A stretch of DNA of 27,258 bases. Origin: Geobacter sp. UBA5735 (lineage in GTDB: Bacteria; Desulfobacterota; Desulfuromonadia; Geobacterales; Geobacteraceae). The stretch covers positions 1-27,258 of the forward strand of contig DIFZ01000040.1 of the NCBI GenBank assembly GCA_002419385.1, written 5' to 3'. Made by a program: the position numbers and the translations under genes. A model generated the notes under the pieces. That model saw only the letters and a list, made by a program, of their open reading frames with translations, ran no database searches and was not told where the DNA came from. Below are positions 7,868 through 15,174 of the stretch, one piece after another (the stretch's first letter is position 1; each line of letters starts with the position of its first letter).

Positions 7868-10800
7868 CTATTGCGCCAACTGCCAGCCGATTTCGCCGAC
7901 GAACTCGGCATAGGCGGGCAGGAGGTTGCCGTCGGCGTCGATGACGTCGGAGACGGGCCAGGTGTTGTCGATGATGTTGTTGGTCCGGGGGAAGCAGGTG
8001 GCCGGCAGGTTGACCCCGCCGCGGAAGCTTATGTAGTCTTCCATGGGATAGGAGGTGCTTCCCCTGCTGATCAGTACGCTGTTGCCGAAACTGTAGGGGC
8101 CGGAAGCGGCGCAGTTGCTGCCGTCCAGGTAATTGACGAACAAGAGGCCCTGGATGCTGTTCCGGTACAGGTCGGTCTTGCCGGGAGGACTGGCCTGTGT
8201 TCCGCCTATCCATACCGCGGTGCCTGTTCCCTTGAAGAAGTTGTAGGTTATTTCCGTCGTGGAACGGTTGCCGTTGCCTGCCAGCGGGGTGACGCTGTCC
8301 AGGGTGGACCGCAGGTCGTTTCTCCTGATGGTGAGGAGCGTGTTGTTCTGCACGTTCTCGATGAGCGCCTTGCTGCCCTGGGTGCCGACGGTCACGCCGG
8401 ACACGGTGTTGTGCTCGATCAGAGCATGGTTCTGCTCTTTCAGGCTGACCAGGCCGACGCCGCTGCTGCCCGTCAGGGTGTTGTTCTGGAACACGGCAAA
8501 GTGACCTGTTCCGGCGGAGCTCCCCTCGGTGCTGTAAACGCTGGCGGCATGGCCGGTGGTATATTGGGCGGTTGCCGCGGAGAAGGACGAATCGCGGATG
8601 ACCGAGTAGGCGGCGTTGGACGCAGCGCGCACCGCCCAGTCAGGGATGTTGATGAAGGACAGGGAGCTGAAATAGATGGATGAGGCACCCTCGATATAGT
8701 GCTGGGCCATGTCGATGGTGATGGTCTCACCCGGGTAGCCGAGCCATGCGGAAGGCTTGCCGGTGAGCCTGCAGCCCTGGCTCACCCAGTAGAGCTGGGG
8801 CCCCCTGAGGGGCAGGGTGTGGGTGCCGGCCCGGAAGTAGACGATGTCGGTGGCGGTGGTGGCAGCGTTCAGCATGGCGGCGATGGAGCTGAAGGGCTGG
8901 GAGATGCTGCCGGTTTCCACACCGGAATAGGCAGCGTCGACAAAGACGAAGCCGGTGGTCGAAACGCTGACTGACCAGGTGGACTGGGCCTGGGTGCCGT
9001 CGGCATCGGTGACGGTCAGAGTGATGGGTCCGGTGGTTGCCTGGGGATCGGGCCAGGTGATGAGGCCGGTGGCGCTGTCGACGACCATCCCCTCCGGCTG
9101 GTTGGCCAGGGAGAAGGTGTAGGGATAGGCCCCGCCGTAGATTGCCGGGCGGACGGTGTAGGCCACCCCCGGGTATGCCCTGAACACGGGATGGGTGGCA
9201 GGGATGGCCGGGCTGCCCGTGCCGGCTTCCCGCGGGAAGCCGATCTCCAGGGGGTTGAATGATTTGCCCCTGCCTTTCTGGTTTACGGCCAGGGTCACGG
9301 GGCGCGTGGTGTTGCCAGTGCCGTTGGTCAGGTTGGTGAAGGTGACGGTGTCACTGAACGAGCCGGGCACCAGGCTGTTTGCATCGCTGTTCAGAGAAGC
9401 GGTCACCACGACGGTCGCCCCCGGCGCCAGACTGCCGCTGGCGGAGGAGAGGGAAAGCCAGCTCTGGGTTGCCGAGGCGTTCCAGTCGATGGCGGTGGTG
9501 CCCGTGTTCCGCAGGGTATAGGTGGCGCTGGAGGGGGAGAAGGTTCCCCCCTGGTCGCCCGCAGCGGCAAACCCGTCTGCCGGGGTGACCTCAAGCGTGC
9601 CCGGCAGAGCCGTGAAAACGGCAGTCACAGACTTTTGCCCATCAATGGTGATGACCAGCGGGCTGGTTGTGCCCGCAGCGTCGCCGCTCCATCCCGCAAA
9701 GGCATACCCCGTGAACGGCGTCGCGGTCAGCGTCACCACTTCGCCGATGTCATAGGCGGATTTCGCCGGGCTGGCGGAAACCGAGCCCGCAGCGGAAGGC
9801 AGAGCGGCAAGCGTCAGGCTGACCGGCAGCGGCGTTACCGTGAGCGTGACGTTCCGGGAAGCAGAGCCGTTGCCGTTGGTCAGGTTGGTGAAGGTGACGG
9901 TGTCGCCGTAGGCGCCGATGGCGAGGCTGCCCGCCTGGCTGTTGAGGGTTGTAGTCACCGTGGCGGTCGCCCCGGGCGCCAGGCTGCCGCCGGTGGGGGC
10001 GAGGTCCAGCCAGCCCTGGGCTGCCGAGGCGCTCCAGTCGATGGGATCAGTGCCCGTGTTCTGCAGGGTATAGGTGGCGGTGGCAGGGGAGAACGGCCCG
10101 CCGACGGCTCCCGTAGCGGTCAACCCGGCCGCAGGGGTAACCGCAAGGGTGCCGGGGACGGGCACTGCCGCCAATTGCCAGCCGATTTCGCCGACGAACT
10201 CGGTGTAGGCGGGCAGGAGGTTGCCGTCGGCGTCGATGACGTCGGAGACGAACCAGGTGTTGTCGATGATGTTGTTGGTCCGGGGGAAGCAGGTGGCCGG
10301 GAGGTTGACCCCTTCCCGGAAGCCGATGTAATCCACTGTAACGTAAGGGCTGCCGTCGCTTATGAACACATTGCTGTCAAATGAGTAAGGGCCGGAAGCT
10401 GAGCAGTTGTTGCCGTCCAGGTAATTGATCAGCATATGCCCGTGGATGGTGTTCCGGTACAGGTCGGTCTTGCCGGGAGGCCTTGACTGGGTGCCGCCTA
10501 TCCAGACGGTTACCCGGGTTCCCTTGAAGAAGTTGTAGGTTATTTCCGTCGTTGATGCTTCTCCGTTGCCTGCCAGAGGATTGACGCTGTTGAATTCCGA
10601 CCTCATGTCGTTTCGTCTTACGGTGAGGAGCGCGTTGTTCTTCACATTCTCGATGAGCGCCTTGCTGCCCTGGGTGCCGACGGTCACGCCGGACACGGTG
10701 TTGTGCTCGATCAGGGCGTGGTTCTGCTCTTTGAGGCTGACCAGGCCGACGCCGCTGCTGCCTGTCAGGGTGTTGTTCTGGAACACCGCATAGTAGCCGG

Positions 10801-11638
10801 TTCCGGCAGAGCTCCCCTCGGTGCTGTAGACGCTGGCGGCATGGCCGGTGGTATACTGGGCGGTTGCCGCGGAAAAGGACGAGTCGCGGATGACCGAATA
10901 GGCGGCGTTGGACGCGGCGCGCACCGCCCAGTCGGGGATGTTGATGAAGGACAGGGAGCTGAAGTAAACATATGGTGCACCCTCGAAATAGTGCTGGGCC
11001 ATGTCGATGGTGACGGCCTCACCCGGGTAGCCGAGCCACGCGGAAGGCTTGCCGGTGAGCCTGCAGCCCTGGCCCACCCAGTAGAGCTGGGGCCCCCTGA
11101 CCGGCAAAGTGTGGGTGCCGGCGCGGAAGTAGACGATGTCGGTGGCGGTGGTGGCAGCGTTCAGCATGGCGGCGATGGAGCTGAAGGGCTGGGAGATGCT
11201 GCCGGTTTCCACACCGGAATAGGCAGCGTCGACAAAGACGAAGCCGGTGGTCGACACGCTGACTGACCAGGTGGACTGGGCCTTGGTGCCGTCGGCATCG
11301 GTGACGGTCAGGGTGATGGGTCCGGAGCTGGCCTGGGGATCGGGCCAGGTGATGAGGCCGGTGGCGTTGTCGACGGCCATCCCCTCCGGCTGGTTGGCCA
11401 GGGAGAAGGTGTAGGGATAGGCCCCGCCGTAGATTGCCGGGCGGACGGTGTAGGCCACCCCCGGGTATGCCCTGAACACGGGATGGGTCGCCGGGATGGC
11501 CGGGCTGCCCGTGCCGGCTTCCCTCGGGAAGCCGATCTCCAGGGGGTTCAGGCTTTTCGCGTCCGACAGCGAGGCAAGGGACGATATCATGAAAAAAGAA
11601 ACCAAGAGTGCAGTGAACAGTTTATTGAAATTTCGCAT
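7868..11638 (-). CDS. Large secreted protein with two duplicated Ig/beta-helix halves and a BACON/InlB-type middle
   Basis: A 1256-residue exported protein. Residues 1-27 are a signal peptide (ending SLSDA). Residues 29-490 form unit 1: a putative Ig-like domain (about 55-130, with FSLANQPEGM and GLITWPDP) and a right-handed parallel beta-helix (about 131-490, Asn-rich FQNNTL, IEHNTVSG, VRRNDMRS rungs). Residues 496-603 and 680-786 are two BACON-like beta-sandwich domains (TYTLQNTGT, GSLAPGATATV, DTVTFTNLTNG). Residues 604-676 are an InlB-type repeat with YAFAGWSGDA. Residues 793-1256 repeat unit 1 almost exactly. No LPXTG, PEP-CTERM or autotransporter end is visible; it stops at GWQLAQ. AAGGA lies 9 bases before the ATG. 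Beta-helices of this kind bind or cleave polysaccharides, so a matrix-binding or lyase role fits; no catalytic residues were identified. Confidence 0.85.
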   Translation of the reverse strand: MRNFNKLFTALLVSFFMISSLASLSDAKSLNPLEIGFPREAGTGSPAIPATHPVFRAYPGVAYTVRPAIYGGAYPYTFSLANQPEGMAVDNATGLITWPDPQASSGPITLTVTDADGTKAQSTWSVSVSTTGFVFVDAAYSGVETGSISQPFSSIAAMLNAATTATDIVYFRAGTHTLPVRGPQLYWVGQGCRLTGKPSAWLGYPGEAVTIDMAQHYFEGAPYVYFSSLSFINIPDWAVRAASNAAYSVIRDSSFSAATAQYTTGHAASVYSTEGSSAGTGYYAVFQNNTLTGSSGVGLVSLKEQNHALIEHNTVSGVTVGTQGSKALIENVKNNALLTVRRNDMRSEFNSVNPLAGNGEASTTEITYNFFKGTRVTVWIGGTQSRPPGKTDLYRNTIHGHMLINYLDGNNCSASGPYSFDSNVFISDGSPYVTVDYIGFREGVNLPATCFPRTNNIIDNTWFVSDVIDADGNLLPAYTEFVGEIGWQLAAVPVPGTLAVTPAAGLTATGAVGGPFSPATATYTLQNTGTDPIDWSASAAQGWLDLAPTGGSLAPGATATVTTTLNSQAGSLAIGAYGDTVTFTNLTNGNGSASRNVTLTVTPLPVSLTLAALPSAAGSVSASPAKSAYDIGEVVTLTATPFTGYAFAGWSGDAAGTTSPLVITIDGQKSVTAVFTALPGTLEVTPADGFAAAGDQGGTFSPSSATYTLRNTGTTAIDWNASATQSWLSLSSASGSLAPGATVVVTASLNSDANSLVPGSFSDTVTFTNLTNGTGNTTRPVTLAVNQKGRGKSFNPLEIGFPREAGTGSPAIPATHPVFRAYPGVAYTVRPAIYGGAYPYTFSLANQPEGMVVDSATGLITWPDPQATTGPITLTVTDADGTQAQSTWSVSVSTTGFVFVDAAYSGVETGSISQPFSSIAAMLNAATTATDIVYFRAGTHTLPLRGPQLYWVSQGCRLTGKPSAWLGYPGETITIDMAQHYIEGASSIYFSSLSFINIPDWAVRAASNAAYSVIRDSSFSAATAQYTTGHAASVYSTEGSSAGTGHFAVFQNNTLTGSSGVGLVSLKEQNHALIEHNTVSGVTVGTQGSKALIENVQNNTLLTIRRNDLRSTLDSVTPLAGNGNRSTTEITYNFFKGTGTAVWIGGTQASPPGKTDLYRNSIQGLLFVNYLDGSNCAASGPYSFGNSVLISRGSTSYPMEDYISFRGGVNLPATCFPRTNNIIDNTWPVSDVIDADGNLLPAYAEFVGEIGWQLAQ
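7871..9262 (-). repeat. Intragenic duplication, copy 2 (C-terminal half)
   Basis: This segment encodes residues 793-1256 and repeats 10169-11554 with an offset of 2292 bp at one end and 2295 bp at the other, so copy 2 has one extra codon. Long blocks are identical in protein sequence. Confidence 0.92.
10169..11554 (-). repeat. Intragenic duplication, copy 1 (N-terminal half)
   Basis: This segment encodes residues 29-490 and is the partner of 7871-9262. Differences between copies are concentrated in the last third of the beta-helix (around residues 343-440), while the Ig domain and the first helix coils are nearly invariant. Confidence 0.92.
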
Positions 11639-11747
11639 GACAGGGTTCCTTATGCATGCCGGTGCGCGTAATCGCCCCCCGGCATTCCCGTGTATGTAAA
11701 TAAAATCGACAAGCAGACGGCAATTCTGACATCCGGGACGCTATGCA

Positions 11748-11779
11748 AGAAAACCCCCTTGCGGGCAAGGGGGTTTTCT
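11748..11779. terminator. Terminator downstream of the PEP-CTERM gene
   Basis: A perfect 15-bp stem, AGAAAACCCCCTTGC with GCAAGGGGGTTTTCT, and a 2-base loop. The AAAACCCCC/GGGGGTTTT arms give a T-run on both strands. It separates the PEP-CTERM gene from the beta-helix gene, indicating separate transcripts. Confidence 0.8.
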
Positions 11780-11802
11780 GGATGTTCGGGTCTGAAGGTT
11801 GT

Positions 11803-12423
11803 TCAGCAGTTTTTGCTGCGGCGCCAGGCGGCGAGGCCGACAAGCCCCGCGCCAAGGAGCAGTATGGTGCCCGGTTCCGGAACCGGCGGGATGTCTCCGG
11901 TAAGCTTCATGTCGAAGAATGTCTTCGCGCCGTGATCTTCGGCCAGCACTTGAATCAGGTTTTCTCCGGGGGCCAGGAAAGGTGAATTGTCAATAGCCAG
12001 GGTGTATTCCCAGATGCTCGTATAGCCTTCAGCGTTATCTTTTGCTATTTGAATACCATTTACGAAGACGATGAATCCATTGTCGGCAGCCACGTTTAAC
12101 GTGAGGTCACCGTTAATAGGGCCGGTAGGTATCGTAAAGGTCTTCTGCAAGGCGAGATCGGTCCCCTCTCTCCAGTAGGTATTGTAGGGGAGTGAATTGC
12201 CATTGCCGAATCCAGCATTGCCAGTGGACCACGTTGCGTTGGCCCAATCAAACGAAGACAAGCCGACGTTGCCCCAATCCTGCCACAGGTCAGGTTGGCT
12301 GAACTGCTGGTACTGCCATTCGCTTCCCTGGCTGATAAGTGTTGTGGGGACCGCAAGCGCAAGCCCGGTGGAGAATGTAAACAGGGTAGCGGTAATCAGT
12401 GTAACGAGCAGTTTCTTCATCAT
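11803..12423 (-). CDS. PEP-CTERM sorting-signal protein
   Basis: A 206-residue exported protein. Residues 1-24 are a signal peptide (ending TGLALA). The mature part is a small beta-rich domain with LNVAADNGFIVFVNGIQIA and ENLIQVLAEDHG, a galactose-binding/PA14-like pattern suggesting carbohydrate contact, which is inference. The C-terminus VPEPGTILLLGAGLVGLAAW followed by RRSKNC is a textbook PEP-CTERM signal: PEP motif, hydrophobic helix, basic tail. Family knowledge says such proteins are processed by an exosortase and are tied to EPS production; no exosortase gene is in this window. GGAGGACAG precedes the ATG by about 9 bases. A -24/-12 promoter lies about 45-60 bp upstream. A strong terminator follows, so it is monocistronic. 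Confidence 0.93.
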   Translation of the reverse strand: MMKKLLVTLITATLFTFSTGLALAVPTTLISQGSEWQYQQFSQPDLWQDWGNVGLSSFDWANATWSTGNAGFGNGNSLPYNTYWREGTDLALQKTFTIPTGPINGDLTLNVAADNGFIVFVNGIQIAKDNAEGYTSIWEYTLAIDNSPFLAPGENLIQVLAEDHGAKTFFDMKLTGDIPPVPEPGTILLLGAGLVGLAAWRRSKNC

Positions 12424-12466
12424 GGCATCTGTCCTCCGTTGGATTCATAACGTTTTCACATTTATA

Positions 12467-12482
12467 AGCAACAGATATGCCA
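12467..12482 (-). promoter_or_regulatory. Sigma-54 (RpoN) promoter of the PEP-CTERM gene
   Basis: On the minus strand the sequence is TGGCATATCTGTTGCT, a full match to TGGCAYRNNNNTTGCW with the invariant GG and GC separated by 10 bases. Transcription would begin near 12455, leaving a leader of about 30 bases before the ATG at 12423. Sigma-54 control with PrsK/PrsR regulators is established for PEP-CTERM genes in other bacteria. Confidence 0.8.
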
Positions 12483-12561
12483 TTTGAAATATACCAATAA
12501 TATCAAAAATATATCGAGCAAAAAGTCGGGAGGACCCTCTTGTTGTCAAATAATCCGACAG

Positions 12562-13692
12562 CTATCTTTGCGATGGCGCCCACATGACCATTCTCTTGCC
12601 GCGGGCAAAGCGCCACCAGGCAACCAGTATTGCCAGGTTAACCGCAAAGAAATACATGGGGATTTTTATCACGGCATTGGCAGGCGGCGATTTGGACAGC
12701 CACCCGCCGATGGCGAGGGCGTAAAAAGCCAGCTGGAAGGGGAGGAGCAGGGAATACCAGAGTGAACCAAGACTCAACAGGGCGTTCGCGCCCAGGGCGG
12801 TGACGAGGAAGAGCGGCACCAGCCACCTGAGCAGCTTGTGGCAGAAATACTGGTAGGAGAAGAGGCCGTAGCGGAAAACGTTCAGGAACTCCAGGTTGCG
12901 GAAAAAGACCGTCAGCCCCCTGAGAACGGTGCGGACCTTGCGATCGAACTCTTTCCTGCTGTCGGAGATGTCCTGGTAGTAACCGATGGATTCCGGGTCG
13001 CTGATGCCGCGCAAACCGAGCTTCATGCTGTTCAGGACGGTCCTGAAGTCGCTCTGCATCTCGCCGGAGAAATCGCGGCACACGGCGCTGCGCGCTGCGA
13101 AAAAGGATCCGCTCAAGCCGACGAGAGAGTTCACCCGGGACTCGAGCTTCCGCAGCCACATTTCATATCGCACATAGGCTCCTTCGCCGCACGGATTGCC
13201 ATCCTGGCCGATCACCCTGTCGACGCTGCTGACGCATCCGACTGTGGGGTCTGCGAAATTTGCGACGATTTCCTGCAGGCCGTGGGGATCCAAGCGGGTG
13301 GCCACGTCGGAAAACACAATGATCTCACCAGTAGCGTGCTGCACTGCGTCTTTCTGGGCGTTCTCCTTGCCGCGCCGTTCGGGAAAGGCAAGAAGATCGA
13401 TACCATGCTGGACATATTCTCTCACCATATCGTTTGTGGCGTCGGTTGATCCGTCGGAGGCGACCAGCACCTGGAGCTTGTCCTTGGGATAGTCCAGCGA
13501 CACGGTGTTTTCCATTTTGTCCCTGATTCTGCGCTCTTCGTTGCACGCGGTGATGATCAGGGTCACGGGCGGCTCGATGGGAGCTTTGCGCGCTTCATTT
13601 CTTTTTAAGGAGCTGATCAGGCGGAGGGACAGGGGGTAGCCGAAATAAGCATGGAAAATCATGAAAATAGATATCCAGAAAACATATTCCAC
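12562..13692 (-). CDS. Membrane glycosyltransferase family 2
   Basis: A 376-residue processive-type GT2. An N-terminal hydrophobic segment (1-27) is followed by the GT-A domain: VTLIITACNEERRI (43-56), the UDP-sugar site ASDGSTDAT (78-86), SDVATRLD at the DxD position (128-135), GSFFAAR (195-201), QSDF (213-216) in place of ED, and RKVRTVLRG (251-259) in the place of QxxRW. Three or so transmembrane helices occupy 280-365. The start is GTG: AAGGAG lies 6 bases upstream of it. The missing canonical QxxRW is a difference from cellulose-synthase-like enzymes, so the number of sugars it adds is unclear. It lies downstream of a GT4 on the same strand, with a 144-bp gap holding an inverted repeat. 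Confidence 0.85.
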   Translation of the reverse strand: MEYVFWISIFMIFHAYFGYPLSLRLISSLKRNEARKAPIEPPVTLIITACNEERRIRDKMENTVSLDYPKDKLQVLVASDGSTDATNDMVREYVQHGIDLLAFPERRGKENAQKDAVQHATGEIIVFSDVATRLDPHGLQEIVANFADPTVGCVSSVDRVIGQDGNPCGEGAYVRYEMWLRKLESRVNSLVGLSGSFFAARSAVCRDFSGEMQSDFRTVLNSMKLGLRGISDPESIGYYQDISDSRKEFDRKVRTVLRGLTVFFRNLEFLNVFRYGLFSYQYFCHKLLRWLVPLFLVTALGANALLSLGSLWYSLLLPFQLAFYALAIGGWLSKSPPANAVIKIPMYFFAVNLAILVAWWRFARGKRMVMWAPSQR

Positions 13693-13742
13693 AGTATGCT
13701 CCTTGAAATTTACGAATTCGGAATAAAACCTTCAAATCCAAT

Positions 13743-13835
13743 GGGACGCGGATCACATCTGATAAAATCGGATTTAAGCAAAAGACTGAAAGTCGATAAT
13801 TACAATGGATTTGCCCGTGCCTTTATCCGCGTCCC
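13743..13835. repeat. MITE-like element with 11-bp terminal inverted repeats
   Basis: GGGACGCGGAT (13743-13753) and ATCCGCGTCCC (13825-13835) are perfect inverted repeats bounding a 93-bp segment with an internal AATCGGATTT. The right arm ends one base before the stop codon of the GT4 gene. The segment lies between two same-strand glycosyltransferase genes. Confidence 0.55.
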
Positions 13836-13836
13836 G

Positions 13837-14967
13837 TTAATTGCTTGTGCTGAAAGCCAGCCGGCGATAAAGTTGACAATATTTTTCAGCCATGATCTCC
13901 GCTGAAAAACACCTTTCGGCTTTCTCCCGCGCTGCCTGAGACAATTTTTCCCACAGTTCCCGGTCATTTTTGAGCAGCAGGCACTTTTCGGCAAAGTCCC
14001 GTGGGTTTCTGCTGTCGATGAGAAACCCCTCTTTTCCATTTTCAATGATTTCAGCAATCCCGCCAACCGCCGGTGCAACAACCGGCAGGCCGTGGCCCAT
14101 GGCCTCGAGTATGGTCATGGGTATGCCTTCATGGATCGAGGTGTTGAGATAGACATCCAGTCCCTGGTAGAATGAATCCATTTCATCGACATGACCTTTG
14201 AAGTCGAAGAGGTCTTTCACGCTGCATTGCAGTGCCCGGTATTCGAGAGACTGCCTTTCGGGTCCGTCGCCTGCCAGTTCGAACCTGATGTTTTCATGAT
14301 CCCCAGAGGCTACGTAATTCGCTATGTCAACCATGAGTGAGTAATCCTTGACGGGGAAGAGGCGGCCGGACGAACCGATGGCAAACTGTCCGGTTTGCGT
14401 TTTGCATGGTCGTGTAGCGGGTAAGTCGATGCCATTGTGAATGGTTTCGACTCCCGTTTCCCGGAATCCGAAGCGTGACACAAGCGTAGTTCGAATGTCG
14501 GCTGAGACTGCAACCGTGGTAAAGTAACGGGAAAGCAGGTGAAAATTGATTCCTGAGATGATCCTGGCCCCTGCTGAAGCCTTCCTGTTGTGAAATTCGG
14601 GGAGGCCGTGCTGAGTGGAAACGAGTTTCAGGCCTTTCCGGAAACGGGATGCGAGAAATGCCAGGATGTTTTCCTTGTAGCGATGGGCATGGATGAGATC
14701 GGGGGGATCATTGGCAACCCTGTTCCGGACCATCCGTGCAATTTTCGGGAAGGAGTATTCGCGCTCGTCGAGTACGTGGACGGTCAGGCCGCGGCCTTTC
14801 AGCTGGTCGGCCAGTTTTCCGTAATTGAGAAGCATGACGGAAATGTCCAGGTCCTTAATAGTCCCGAGTCGGCTCAGCAGATTGAACGCCATGACTTCGG
14901 CCCCTGCCCAGAGGTCGCCGGAAATGATATGCAGGATTCTCATCCTGGTTGAGTCGTTAGTATTCAT
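13837..14967 (-). CDS. GT4-family glycosyltransferase
   Basis: A 376-residue GT-B transferase. The N-terminal domain contains LHIISGDLWAGAEVMAFNLL (the glycine-rich acceptor-side loop), DLIHAHRYKENI and STQHGLPE. The C-terminal domain contains GRLFPVKDYSLMVD, LAGDGPE and EGIPMTILEAMGHGLPVV with the two glutamates of the E-x7-E donor site, which makes this a canonical GT4 active site. The ATG at 14967 lacks a good ribosome-binding site; MRILHIIS from 14943 is an alternative start. An AT-rich stretch with TTGTTT-N16-TATAGT upstream on the minus strand may be its promoter. It likely acts in the same glycan pathway as the GT2 gene that follows. Confidence 0.9.
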   Translation of the reverse strand: MNTNDSTRMRILHIISGDLWAGAEVMAFNLLSRLGTIKDLDISVMLLNYGKLADQLKGRGLTVHVLDEREYSFPKIARMVRNRVANDPPDLIHAHRYKENILAFLASRFRKGLKLVSTQHGLPEFHNRKASAGARIISGINFHLLSRYFTTVAVSADIRTTLVSRFGFRETGVETIHNGIDLPATRPCKTQTGQFAIGSSGRLFPVKDYSLMVDIANYVASGDHENIRFELAGDGPERQSLEYRALQCSVKDLFDFKGHVDEMDSFYQGLDVYLNTSIHEGIPMTILEAMGHGLPVVAPAVGGIAEIIENGKEGFLIDSRNPRDFAEKCLLLKNDRELWEKLSQAAREKAERCFSAEIMAEKYCQLYRRLAFSTSN

Positions 14968-15174
14968 GATGCCGTCAACGATCTGATTTGGGTTAAAAAT
15001 GCACTATACTATAACCATTATCTGATTATAAACAAATAATTGATCCGTCACGGTTTGGCATCAAGCGAGCCAGGGCGGACCTTGCCGGTGGCTTCACCGG
15101 TCGCGTACGGCTGCTTTCCTGCCCGGATTCCGGCGCACGCCACGAACGACAGAATACCTACACGGAGGAACTCC
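14968..15174. other. Divergent promoter region
   Basis: This 207-bp gap separates leftward glycosyltransferases from the rightward lipoprotein gene. The part from about 14990 to 15045 is very AT-rich and contains TATACTATAA-type boxes usable on either strand. GGAGG at 15164-15168 is the ribosome-binding site of the rightward gene. Confidence 0.4.

Noticed and set aside
7823..8683. 286-codon plus-strand open frame opposite the beta-helix gene, with similar ones at 9635-10384 and 10703-11266
   Set aside because: Antisense shadows of a repetitive GC-rich gene; low-complexity Gly/Ala/Val/Asp composition, and the 7823 frame begins in the terminator.
15056..15070. Sigma-54-like TGGCATCAAGCGAGC before the GH123-like gene
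   Set aside because: The -24 half is good but the -12 half is GAGC rather than TTGC.
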